Positions 51,690 through 63,262 of a stretch of 64,000 nt of DNA are shown piece by piece. The translations under genes and the position numbers were made by a program. The notes under the pieces were generated by a model. The model worked only from the letters and a program-made list of their open reading frames with translations, searched no databases and was not told where the DNA came from. The first letter of the stretch is position 1; every line of letters starts with the position of its first letter. This DNA is from Pseudeuparius sepicola (taxonomy: Eukaryota; Arthropoda; Insecta; Coleoptera; Anthribidae), in assembly GCA_963920635.1 (NCBI GenBank), contig OY987302.1:35439278-35503277 (forward strand). Reading direction: 5' to 3'.

Positions 51690-53310
51690 TATCGAAGTAA
51701 GAAGACCCGGAAGTCAAAATAATTTCTCCCCCGAAATTCACCCCTACCAACCCCCAAATGAAGAAAAAAATAAGATATCAAAATTCTGTTTAGGCCAATT
51801 TGTGAGGAATATCAAACTAAGAAAGCACCAGAATTTAACATAATTTCTCTCCCCAAACTCACCCCCTACCAACCCCCAATAGCAGAACAAAAAGGGATAG
51901 CAAGATTTTGTTTGGGCCGATTTGTGAGTAATATAGAACTAAGAAAGCATCGGGAGTCAAAATAATTTCTCCCTCCAAATTCACCCCTTAACAACCCCCA
52001 ATAGCAGAACAAAAAGGGATATCAAAATTCCGTTTTGGCCGATTCGTGAGGAATATTGAACTAAGAAACTATAGGGAATCAAAATAATTTTCCCCCTAAA
52101 CTCAACCCCTACCAATCTCCAAAAGAAGAGTTTGTAGAGAGAAATTATTTTTAGTCCGGATGCTTTCTTAGTTCGATATTCCTCAAAAATCGGGTTAAAC
52201 AGAATTTAGATCTCTTTTTCTTTCTCACTTTGGGGGTCGATAGGTGGTGAGTTTAGGGGGAGAAATTATTTTGACTACTAATACTGTCTTACTTTGATAT
52301 TCCTCACAAATTGGCGCAAACTGAATTTTGACATCCCTTTACTTTTTTCTTTTGGGGTTGGTAGAGATTAAGTTTGGGGGGAGAAATTATTTTGACTCCT
52401 GGAGCTTTCTTAGTTCGATATTCCTCACAGTTCTGACAAAACTGAATTTTGATATCCCTTTACTTTCTTCTTTTGGGGGTTGGTAGGAGATGAGTTTTGG
52501 GGGAGAAGTTATTTCCACTCCCGGTATACAAATACGTTCGGACAACTTCTTTGTATATATTTAAAATATTTGTTATTATCATGAGCCAAGTGAGAGTATA
52601 CAGGGTATCACTTAAGTCCATATTCCAGAATTGGGATGAAATGTGTTTGTTACGGATTATTACTCAGTAAGGATATATTTTCAGGGCGAAAGTGAATCAA
52701 GTTGCCATATTTAATATGGTAGCATCGACTTGAGTACTGAGTAATAATCCTTAACAAACACATTTCATCCCAATTGTGAAATACTTATTGACTTGGTCTG
52801 AACTCTGAACCCTCCATTTGTATAGGTTAACTCTATGTCATTTTCAGAATAAAGAAAAATATATCAAACTTCTGTTGAAGCCCATTTGTGAGGAATATCG
52901 AGCTAAAAAAACATGCGGAGTCAAAATAATTTCTCCCCCCAAATTCACCACCAACCCACCACCAACCCACCACCAAAATGAGAACAAAAAAGATATCAAA
53001 ATTTTGTTTGAGCCGATTTGTGAGGAATATCGAAGTAAGAAAGCATGGAAGTCAACATAATTTCTTCCTCCAAAGTCTTCTTTTGGGGTTGAATTTAGTG
53101 AGAGAAATTATTTTGATTCCATATTCTATTTTAGTTGATATTTCTCACAAATCGGCTCAAAAAGAATTTTGATATTTTTTCGTTCTCATTTTGGGTGTCG
53201 GTAGGGGGGAGTTTTGGGGGAGAAATTATTTAGGCTCCCGTTGCTTTCTTAGTTCAACATTCCTCACAAATGCGCTCAAACAGAATGTTGATATCTTTTT
53301 TGCGTAAAAA
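51690..53310. repeat. ~115-bp minisatellite in both orientations, Mutator-like copy 2
   Basis: Four direct units at 51690-52110, inverted units at 52110-52520, direct again at 52850-53060 and inverted at 53060-53310. Between them lies the GCCATATTTAATATGG palindrome near 52710. Opposed arrays can pair as long hairpins. Confidence 0.88.
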
Positions 53311-53730
53311 ATAAGATTTTATGTCTAAAAACCCATTAATTTAAAAAATAAATAATTTTTTTAGTAGGCCTATAAATGTCAGGAAAGAACAAGGATGTAT
53401 GTGATATGGAGGGGTCTAGGACAGTTCAACGCCGCCGTTTTGGAACGGCCGTTTCGGCGCTGGTGATTTGGCGTCATCTCTCATTCGGCGCCAGATATTT
53501 GAATAAACCTGTAATTAACTGATGTTTTTGGTATCCGAATTCCACAGGTCAAAAATAATAAATTTTATTGATGCTAATACTTAATTAATACATAAATGCA
53601 TTTACTAATTATTATTTGACCTAAAACTTATTGTCTAGCATTGGTTAATAAACCCAGGTAACAAATACAAATATAAACAAAAAGGCTATAGTTTTCAGTC
53701 GTTTGAGACTGTTCCTAATAAGTAATAAGA

Positions 53731-54444
53731 ATGGAGGTGTGTGTGTGTACGAAATGCGGAAAACCAAAATTTGTCGATGAAGGTTATATTTACATTTTTG
53801 ACAAATTGAGCAAAGACCATATAACAAAGTTTTATCGATGTGATCAAGAGGACCGCTGCAAGGCCAGAATACATGTTAAATATGAAGTTGTGGAGCATTT
53901 ACATACTCATTCTCACGAGCCAACACCCTGTAAAATAGAAGTTGATACAGCGAAGCAACAGATGAAACGGCGAGCAGAAGTTACCCAAAAACCCACAGCT
54001 CAACAAAACAATGCCAAATGCAAGTGCGCTAAGGAAAATGATTCGAAGAACACGAAACGATATTCATATACCACCGGCAGCGCCCCTATCACTTCAAGAA
54101 TTTATATATACCACAACAGTACCAAACCATCAACATCAGTGGAACCGAAGAGAGATTTCTGTTGTATGACTCTGGACCCGTATAAAGTAGGATTTTGCTG
54201 TTTGGAAGAACAGGCAGCCTCCGATTCCTTCAACAGACTGAAGCATAGATGGCACGTTCAAATCAGCGTTCAAATCAGCTCCACCTTTGTTTGTTCAAAT
54301 TTGCTGGTCACGCACAAAGTTAGAAAGTACCAACAAGTAGATGCCAGGATTTTAGCATTAGTTAGAGATTTTAACAATAGAGAAATTTTAGATTTTTTTG
54401 ATAAATTGGTAAATTATTTTATATTATTATTCTTGTTTGACTAA
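53731..54444 (+). pseudogene. FLYWCH zinc finger protein fused to a Mutator-like transposase remnant
   Basis: The 237-codon frame begins with a FLYWCH-type zinc finger in residues 1-64: YIYIFDKLSK, TKFYRCDQEDRCKARIHVKY (two Cys) and HLHTHSHEP (His pair). A Lys/Thr-rich linker follows. Then come parts of the MULE domain in shifted frames, and at 54320 KYQQVDARILALVRDFNNRE, the C-terminal block seen in copy 1. The catalytic core is missing. FLYWCH plus MULE is the architecture of Phantom-type Mutator transposons. The frame may still yield a DNA-binding protein, but the fusion junction looks random. Confidence 0.78.
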
Positions 54445-54838
54445 TATATGCATTTATTTTTTGTGTATTATTATTTCGTTTTGACACAGGCATGTTGTCC
54501 CATCTATTCGATACAAAATTTTTATATTCTAAAAAATATCTTGTTCGCTTTATTTCTTTTTTCCCGCAAAATCTGGCGCAGAATCGGATGGCGCCTAATG
54601 GGTCGCGCCGAAAGACAGGCGCCGAAACGGCCTCGACGAATAGTCCCAGTCCCGATATGGAAAATGTCGACGGTACTACCTTGCGGCACTTTTCGCATTA
54701 CAAAATCCATAAAAATATTACTAATTATGTTTATTTGTATGCCACAATTTAAGAAATAAGTGGACATTATTTTAAAGCAGCTTCCAAATTAATACATTTG
54801 TAGGTCTACTGAAAACAGCTATGCATTCGATATAGCAT

Positions 54839-54975
54839 ATATAGATTTGTTTGACCGCTTATACAGACCCATTTCGCCATATTCTACCTACAATGTGAAG
54901 CCATTTTCGACGTTCCCAGACCCGGCTGCGGGTCTGAGAACGTTTTCCCCTATATTTAGGTGAAGGGGGTAGTGG
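54839..54975 (+). repeat. Interspersed repeat family G, copy 1
   Basis: It starts ATTTGTTTGACCGCTTATAC and continues TTCTACCTACAATGTGAAGC. Related copies lie at about 58098 and 58735. Confidence 0.75.
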
Positions 54976-56213
54976 GGGTGCAGGGGGTGAATTTTCAGCC
55001 GGGTCTGTAAAGGCGGTTGACGGATTTAGTTCATTGCTGCGTTCTGCAGAGGGCGCAGCGGAGAATGCCGTATAAATGCGTGTAACAAAGTCAGACCCGG
55101 ATACGTTCTACAGCTCTCTCAGACCCTACATTTGGCAACAGTGTTTTCAACGAATGTATCGCCTAGAATTACATAATATGAGTGTCTTTTATGTTGTATC
55201 GGGTGTATGCAGTTCTTTAGGTCCACGGGAAGAGGTTCCAAAAGGAAAAACTTTTTTAGTTTTCATTTTATCGCAAAAGTCACTCTTGATAAAAAATTTT
55301 ACTTGTTCTGAGCCTGAAAAATAGTATTAGAATGTGACAAATTTATATAAGGTGTTTAAAAAATTGGGAAAACCAAAGTTACCTTAGGCATAAAGGTGTC
55401 TTATTTTAAGAACTACTACAACATGTTATTAATAGAAGTTGTTTCTAATATTAAGAAGATATAGAATATCGATAAATTCAGTTATTTTTTAGTTCCTAAT
55501 ACCTAAGTTGTTCCTAATATCGAAATTGTCTAATCTAAATATGAACCAAACTAATATTCAGATAACTTCGGGATATCGCTCATCGTGTTTTGCCTCAAAA
55601 TGTAAGAGATATGGGCCTTTTATAACATTCGGATTAGTTGATTGATAGATAGTATTTAAGCTATTTTAGCATTACAAACAACTTTTACTGTGTATTAAAA
55701 TCATTTTATGTCTTTCTAAAATCCACAGATTTTTTTATTGAGTAAATGAACGTACAATTCGATAATAAATTCCAATTAATAAATAACTTGGTAGTAAATA
55801 TATTTTTCTACTTGGAAATTATAAAAACTAGGGTGTTTACATAGGCATTTAAAAAGCGTGATTTTTTGTAACAAGCGAGACATTTACGAACGAGTTATAT
55901 ATTTTTCAAATTTATCTGAAAAAATGAAATTAATCCTATATTTAAATTACGTTTATGAGATCTCTGTTAAAAATGAAAACATAATAAATAAGTAAAAATT
56001 TGGATTCAACTAAAACGTTTTACCATCTAGACATAGATCAAGATTATCTTATTACAAGCTTTTATTTAACTTGCTCTGTTAGTGTGTATATGTGGTCAAA
56101 TCTTGCAACTTAATTTTAAACCACTTCCACCTCCACCTAACCGATTGAGCATATTTGGTTCTGGTGACAATGCAATCTAGTATACTCAGTATTGTAATTT
56201 ATTCAAAATGTCC
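54976..56213. other. Stretch without a supported gene
   Basis: An 82-codon frame at 55076-55324 has no recognisable domain. The remainder is AT-rich. Confidence 0.5.
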
Positions 56214-56500
56214 TCCGCTCCAAGATGGCGGATTACATATTTCTTCACCACCTCCTCAACATTATTTCAAATGCAAGGGTTTGAGAATAGAAAACGACAA
56301 GGTCAGCGACGTCATACTAAATCCAAGATGGCGGCCGCCCCAAAATAGCAGATTACTTATTTCTTCACAGGCTCCTTGAGATGGGTATCAGAAGAAAGGG
56401 TTTTACGAGTAGAAAACGATACGGTGGGTGACGTCATACTAAATCAAATATGGCGGATACCCAAGATGATGGACTAAATTTCTTTACCATCCTCGTGACA
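56214..56500. repeat. ~120-bp tandem repeats with AAGATGGCGG and GACGTCATACTAAAT cores
   Basis: About two and a half units: each has CCAAGATGGCGG, ATTTCTTCAC, GGGTTT..GAGTAGAAAACGA and GTGACGTCATACTAAAT-like text. AAGATGGCGG resembles a YY1-type site and TGACGTCA a CRE; the functional meaning is unknown. Confidence 0.85.
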
Positions 56501-57169
56501 TGGGAACCAAATATCTACTAAAAGGCACAAAATAAAATAAAAAATAAGGAACTTTTTAAAAACAAGCTTTTATTTAAGCCATGTAGTAAAACGAATTAAA
56601 TACGTTTAGCTTTTCGTTAAGGTATTTCAATACTAAATTGCGACATGCGCTTTTGAAATCAAAAAGCTTTTCGGGCGACTTGTATAGAAAATACATACTT
56701 TGGCAAGTACTTGCTTGTCAACCAATCACCGTCCAATAAAATTAATTGGTACCTACTTTTATGAAAATTTTGCGTGACAAGCAATTACCTTAACGTACAT
56801 GGCTTAGTAGATAGGCTATGAGAGTACGAGGACATTTTTCCCATGTTAATCCTTATGCGCCTATAAATGGGTAAAAACGTGACTAACCGTCTGCGAATTT
56901 TTCCAAAAATTGTCCGCGACTTTTTTTCAGAGGTCATTTTTCAGGAAAACTCCCCAGCAAGTAGGTACTAAGAACTTTCTGTGATTTTCCCAAACTTGAC
57001 AAAACCGAATTATTGTGCCGAGGTGACAATTACACATGTGGCTAGGGTCGACAGAACTGGGATAGCATTCGACCACAATTTCCCGGTTTTGAATTGGACA
57101 GTTCGAAAAAAGCACCAGAGATATTTTCAATAGGATAGGAATAGACATTATACTGGGGGTCGGGGGAAC
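56501..57169. other. Spacer without a supported gene
   Basis: The minus-strand frame 57181-56927 has no recognisable domain. Confidence 0.5.
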
Positions 57170-57350
57170 ATTTGTAACCAAATTTCCAGGGGACTTTTTT
57201 CAGATTTTTATTCTCGGTAACCTATTGATTGCCATCGGGTAGTCAAGGTTCTTGCTCGTAGGTAGAAGTCGATTATACTGGGGACCATTTGTGGCAAAAA
57301 TTTCCACGCGACTTTTTTCAGATTTTCATTCTCGGTAACCTATTAGGAAT
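57170..57350. repeat. Two ~120-bp direct repeats
   Basis: GACTTTTTTCAGATTTTTAT then TCTCGGTAACCTATT occurs at about 57192 and 57309, with ACTGGGG text before each copy. Confidence 0.82.
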
Positions 57351-58097
57351 ATGTGAGACAAGACATACACAAGTGTTACTAAGATTTGATTGGTGAAAAT
57401 AAAGTTTTGCGAGAAATTTTAACTTTTGTACAGGAATGGATTTTTGTGACTGTAGCTGAAAGCAATGAAATACTGAGAAATCAACGTTCAGATTATCGAT
57501 CGGGTACCAAACGAGTTCTGACCTGAGGATTGGATATACCTATTTTCAGATTTTAGGGCTAGAGATTTTTTAGTAACGATTTTAGTGGGGGATACTCGGG
57601 ATTAGGATATTCTTTTATACTAAGATTTGAATAGTGAAAATGGCATCAAATTGTATTCATAATATTGTTTTACGATTTATTTTTGTGGAAATTCTAAACT
57701 TTTAATCACATAGGTTTCAAGATAAAACTATGTGTAGAATAATAGCTTGAGAATTTAGATGCTAAGAAAATAATTTTATGAAATACTAGTACTGAGAATT
57801 CAAAGGCTAACCTATTGATCTACATATTTTGGTGTTTCAATACAAGTGTTTCTGAGGAAATGGACTTTTTCTTTGAGTTTGACTAGAAATCGGTAGAAAA
57901 TTAGATTGGAACTTGTCCCCAAAAATTGTGCAATCAGTAAAGGTGAAATTGGTTGAATAACTTATATGGCTTAATGGGACCCTATTGATACAAAAGTTTA
58001 ATTATCTCAGGTGCACTATACATTTGAAAGAGATAAGGACAAATATAAACCTAATTTGAAATTTTTAATTAGTAATTAATTTTTTATTTTCTTCTTA
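57351..58097. other. AT-rich spacer
   Basis: No gene or repeat recognised. Confidence 0.5.
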
Positions 58098-58450
58098 AAA
58101 CCGCTTATACAAATCCAATTCCCACATATTCTACTTGGAAAGTCAAGCCATTTTGGACCCGGGCCTAATAACGTTTTCACCTTTATTTTTTCAATTAGAT
58201 ACATTTGAAAATTAGAAACAAATATAAGCAAGAAATAGAAAATTTGTTTTGTGTTTGGTAATCAATATTTAGAATGTAATGAAATTAACTCCTGAAGGAA
58301 CTTCTAACATTTGTTGTATTTTTCTAAAGAAAATAAAAACAAAGTATCCCAGTAGTAGCCTTAAAAGAGATACGGAAAAAAGGAATTAAGTAGTAGTTTA
58401 GTGCAAAAATTCAATAGGTAATTTAAAACCGTATTTGGTTTTTAATTTTT
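58098..58450 (+). repeat. Interspersed repeat family G, copy 2
   Basis: The start ACCGCTTATACAAATCC matches copies at 54850 and 58735. The following ~300 bases (AGCAAGAAATAG, GGAACTTCTAACATTTGTTG, CTAAAGAAAATAAAAACAAAG) recur in copy 3, offset by about 637 bases. Confidence 0.8.
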
Positions 58451-58734
58451 TTATACATGGAACAAGGCGGTTTTTGGGATCACTGATTGCGAATTTGGAA
58501 TTAGATTTTCGAAATTCGAGATGGCGGATCCAATTTGACGGACGTCAAATTGAAAATTTAGCCAAGTTTTATGATACCTATAAGGCTTTTGAAACCGCTG
58601 ATTACGTATTTGGAACTAGATTATCATAATGACAACACATTCCATACAAGTTTGATTGTTTTGATTTTATGATTTTTCATAACCAGTTACGAAAATATGG
58701 GCGTTTTGGCACTTCGGCTTTAAACGATTATTTG

Positions 58735-59060
58735 TTTGACCGCTTATACTGGCCCAAATCATCGTTATTCTACCTACAATGTCAAGCCTTTTTGAACGTT
58801 ATTAGACCCTGGTATATATTTATATTTATAAAATGTAAGCAAGAAAAATAATTTGTTTAGTTTTTAGTTAAAAATTTATTGAAATTATAATTTTCCAAGG
58901 AACTTTAACATTTGTTGTGTTGTCCTAAAGAAAACAAGGACAAAGCGCTCCAACTGTACCTACCTTTAAAAGGGACACGAACAAATGGAATTAAGTGACA
59001 TAGTTCAAAAATTCAATTATCTAAACCTTATTTGATTTTTAATTTTATCTTTTTTATTCT
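58735..59060 (+). repeat. Interspersed repeat family G, copy 3
   Basis: Direct repeat of copy 2: ACCGCTTATACTGGCC, AGCAAGAAAAATAATTTG, GGAACTTTAACATTTGTTGT, CTAAAGAAAACAAGGACAAAG and the same tail AATTCAATTATCTAAACC. Confidence 0.8.
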
Positions 59061-60270
59061 TAAAACAGAATAATGTTTAACAAAAAAAACATACTTATGT
59101 CTTTTTGAAATCTTGATGTGGTCGGTTGAATCCATTCACTGGGTTTACATTTATAAGGATTTAAATTTATAAATTGTTTTATGGCTCAAATAAATATAGA
59201 TGGGAAAAAATCAATACATAATAAATATCACTTCAAAAACGAAAGAGCAGGGCCGTCAATATCAATTTCTTAATAGAACATCATACTAGATCAAGCTTCA
59301 AAATTAGACATTTGCACCATATTGCAACAATCTAAAGTTTATAATTTCAGTTAGAAATAAAACTCCTCAGTGGAAATAACAAAATAAAAAAAATATTTTT
59401 ATTTTCATTTGTTATGGTTAAAATATTATAGCGATCTATAAAAATAAGAAAATAATTGTCCACTTTTTTTGTTTTGACTTTTCATTGCCGAATGTAATAA
59501 TTAAAATTGGATATTTTTTAACCACTTTAGATAAAAACTGTCCTTTAACAAAATTATGTTTGCTTTATAAAAAATGTTCAGTTTTTTCCTTAAATGGAAT
59601 TAAATTTCTACGAAAATAGTTCAAGTAAATTAGTTTTTTTAGAAGAAATACTTTTATAAAGTTTTAAAAATTTGGGTGCAGAGTCCTAATAGACATCCAA
59701 ATACAGATCAAAAGAGTCCCCACCTCTCAGGGGTGTGGTTAATTCCCTTTTGCTTCAAAAACAATCCTCTTATGTGACCTGATTGATTTTTCCCAAAAAC
59801 TGTTGCTCTGATGAGGAAAACGAATAGAATCTAAAATATTTGTTATGAAATTATACATCATTTAGGTCCTCTACATTTTTTTCGTATATCCAGCCCTTAT
59901 CTCACAAATATGGTTTGAAAAATTAGGATATACGTTGCTAAAGTTAGGCAAAAACGACAAATATCTTTAAATACATCGGCCATAGAAAAATATTACATGC
60001 AAAGCAGATTTTTCTTACAAAAACCTGGCTATAAGGACAGGAAATATGACTACAGAAAATTTTATTATTACTACTATGTCTTTCATATGTACTCGAGCCC
60101 GTTTTCACACCACCGCTGAAGTAGAGCTCCCGGCGCGTTTTTTATGCCGTTTTCCCTTGAGGCCTCATCTACTAAAAAATAAGTACTGTTTATTCAATAA
60201 TTGTATTATCTTCAGCTAATTTTTCCTAAAGATAGGTCACAGAAAACTCTACTTTGGCGCAAAATTCAGG
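59061..60270. other. 1.2-kb AT-rich stretch without a gene
   Basis: No supported frame. An ACTTTGGCGCAAAATTCAGG motif at 60252 is the inverted form of text at 34810-34835 next to foldback copy A, so this edge probably belongs to the same family. Confidence 0.5.
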
Positions 60271-60279
60271 TCCTAATCT

Positions 60280-60960
60280 CAATTTTCAAGGCCTACTATG
60301 AATTTTTTTTCTTGTAAAAAAATGACGAAAATCATTTACGATTTTTTATTTAAAATCTAACAACACAGCGTTAATCAGGATACCCCAAAACGCCCACATA
60401 CCAAATTTTAACAAAAAATATACAGGGAGTTCCATGAGACAAGGTTCTAAAGATGAGCTAAATAGGAATTTTAAAGGCATCTGGCGAGTCAAGTGTGTTG
60501 TGGAATCCCTTCAAAACAGTTGAATGATCAACAGGACTACTCAAAGTATTAATGTGCAAAGATTGAGTACAAAAAATATACAGGGTATTTTTCTATGGGC
60601 CATCTCAAAACGCTGACATTTTATGAAACTTTATACTGGTCAACATTTTCTGTGCGTTTCCTTCCAGCCACCTTAACTCATATGGATTTACTGACTAGCA
60701 GGCTTCTGTATTTTGATAGACTTACTTCGTTTATAGTGGCTGGGGCACTTTTGATATACTCGATTTTAAAGTTCCAAAAAATTCAGTATTTTGAGATGGT
60801 ACAGAGAAAGACACTCTGTATATTTTTGTATTGGATCTTTGCACACCAACAATTTGAGTGGTCCTGTTGACTATTCAACTGTTTTGAAAAGATTCCATGG
60901 CACACTTGACTTGCCAGATGCCTTTAAAAATCCTATTTTGCTCAACTTTAAGGTGCTACG
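60280..60960. mobile_element. Foldback element family F1, copy C
   Basis: Inverted arms at about 60420-60600 and 60785-60955 share ATACAGGG, CAAAACAGTTGAATG and AGGAATTTTAAAGG with copies A and B. CACAGCGTTAATCAGG at 60364 is the same outer arm text as copy B. The right outer arm is missing. Confidence 0.8.
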
Positions 60961-62776
60961 ATACCCCCCATTTTCAAGGGTTTCGTAGTTTACATCTCCT
61001 ACTTGCATTTCTTAATATTTTCACTTGATTTTTTTTTGTGGCTTAGATAAAACTACGAAGAATCGTCGTTGTGTATCACGAACTGTGCAGGACTAATGCG
61101 ACACTGTGAAAAAAAATGCCAAACATACCCGAAATTCGACTATATTCGGTTAAGAATTTCGAGTATTTACACCACTCAAAAATAATTCGAAGGACACAAC
61201 GACGATTGAGGCATTCTATAACATTATTTTAAGACTACTTTCAAGTCGATACGTTTGTTCGTTTGGCTATGATTTGAAAACTACGAACCCATTGCCCGGC
61301 AATAAAATGATCCGTGAATTGGCCATTCGAGCAGGAATTAGACGTACGGAGATAGGCGGGCGGGCGGGCGTTCGCTGGAACTCGTGGTTCCCCTACTTCC
61401 CCCTACTTCGGCGTACCTCACCGGGCTCGGAAACCACGTCAGGAGAACTTTCAATCGATATCAGATGGTTCATTTTTCATTTTATTAGTCTCAGTCTCCC
61501 TTATTTGTGTTTCGCTTGTTTTGAATGTTAGTATGTTAGCAAATATTTATATTTCCGAGTACCCGAAGAAAATATTTTCTACCGCGACATTATGTATGTC
61601 GACTGGCATATAATAATACTCATTATTATTATTCCTCCAGGAATTATAAATAAATAATTATTAATCCATTGCGCCACAAATAAATTTTAGAAAATAAATA
61701 ATTATTATTCACAAAGTACCTACTTTTTGCTTTTGTGTAAAATGGTTTAATCCCTAGGGCATAAAATGGCCTGGTCGTGCAAAAAGAGTAAATTTAAATT
61801 CTAGACCAAATTGTGCGCTTGATTTTTACTTTAAAAATGTGATAGGTACAAGTAATAATTTTGCCAAATAAATGGGTCATGTGAAGCATTTTTTGAAAAC
61901 GAATTCCTATGTAAATCGCTGCATGATAAAAGCTAATTTATATACTTTCCAGAGGGAATGATAATAATTCTGACATCCAGTCAGTTTTAGAAACTTCTTC
62001 GTTAGAAGATTGTTCGAAAGTCATTGGAGTTGAAAATCGGGCAAAATAAAAATAGTACATTTTATTGTTCCAGTCTGTCGAATTTATGACATTTTAATAC
62101 ATTTTCTAGGATGTTCGATAATTCAGATTTGTCAGAATAAGGTTCTGAAACTGAACCGCAGTCAGGGCAAGAATACCTATAATGTTTGATAATGATGTCA
62201 CAACAGTCACATGTAGTGAAACCAATAGGAGTAATTTGTGGGCTTGAGTGCTTTTATTCCCGTAGGTACCTAATATGGTTTCCAGAATTTGAGAGAGGGG
62301 TACCTACATATTTTGCATTTTGCACACTTATTCGGATTTAGGTATAAGTAGTACTGCAGGTGCATAGGGTTTGGGAAACAAACTTTCTGGGAAAAACAGG
62401 GCTTTGAATGGAACATTTACAAGGGATTAGAAATTAATAGCTCCTATTATCTCACAACTATTACTTTATTTAAAAAGGGAGACCAGTTTCGTAGCTCTAT
62501 AAATTAGTCCTTGAGGATGTAATTTTATAGATTAACGAAACCGTTGTGATATAATATGGCCTATTCACTCTAATCCCTCTAAAGTGAACTCTTACAGTGT
62601 AGAAAGTTTTTAGTTAGATTTATTTATTATTACACAAATGTAAATATGGAATAACTACTAGTTATATAAAACATTTTGAAGAAGTAGACTTTAGACGCAC
62701 TTTTTTAGTCGTAGCAACACTATTATGCAGAACAATTATCCAATCAAACATTAATAGATGTTCAACTGACCCTAAT
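60961..62776. other. Stretch without a supported gene
   Basis: A frame at 61274-61531 contains GGGCGGGCGGGCG but no domain. The rest is AT-rich. Confidence 0.5.
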
Positions 62777-63262
62777 GTGGTTCAAGAAGAATTCGGTAAT
62801 CGAATCGTTAATTTAGATTTTATAATTGAGCAATTACAAGTTTTTTTTATACACGAACCCTTCATAGCATGCACCTTTGCTGATATGAAAAATAATAGTA
62901 AAATTGCTTCGACGCCAAAAAGCAGTGTGTTGCCAACGAAAAGTGAACGCCCTGAAAAATATCATTTTTGCAATAAAGCAAACAGGCCACCGCCGTTTTT
63001 TAAATATATATTCGCGCTTCTTCGTCGGCATCGGCGAGACTCGTGTGACCCCGGCGGCCGTCGGCGGCGGCCGGCACGAGTTATTATTTCATATTATCTA
63101 CACGTCTACACAGGAAAAAAAGACTGTTGTGATTTTAGTGAGTTCGTGTATATAGTCACTTTTCCATTACCTACTTTAAATATACAAGCAAATCCATGTG
63201 GTCCCAACAATATAATCTATACTTTTGACGTAATTGCAGATGAACCAATAAGTTTAAAATAG
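62777..63262 (+). CDS. Unrecognised ORF, 161 codons
   Basis: I do not recognise this product. The frame reads VNLDFIIEQLQVFFIHEPFI in its first part, continuing in sense an upstream text (DFRRTFLVVATLLCRTIIQ, about 62683) that lies in a different frame. This suggests a longer ancestral coding region with a shift. The middle has a GC-rich Arg patch (RRHRRD, GGRRRRPAR; 63025-63080). No catalytic motif is seen. It could be a decayed transposon gene or chance. Confidence 0.3.
   Translation: MVQEEFGNRIVNLDFIIEQLQVFFIHEPFIACTFADMKNNSKIASTPKSSVLPTKSERPEKYHFCNKANRPPPFFKYIFALLRRHRRDSCDPGGRRRRPARVIISYYLHVYTGKKDCCDFSEFVYIVTFPLPTLNIQANPCGPNNIIYTFDVIADEPISLK

Larger units (their letters stand above)
51254..54838. 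mobile_element. Degenerate FLYWCH/Mutator-like element, copy 2
   Basis: It matches 13961 to about 16430 of copy 1 over the end sequence, the two-way minisatellite, the GC-rich inverted repeat and the coding remnant. It holds extra material at 51510-51690 and a longer minisatellite. It lacks the right terminal repeat, breaking off at about 54838 into another repeat family. Confidence 0.8.
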
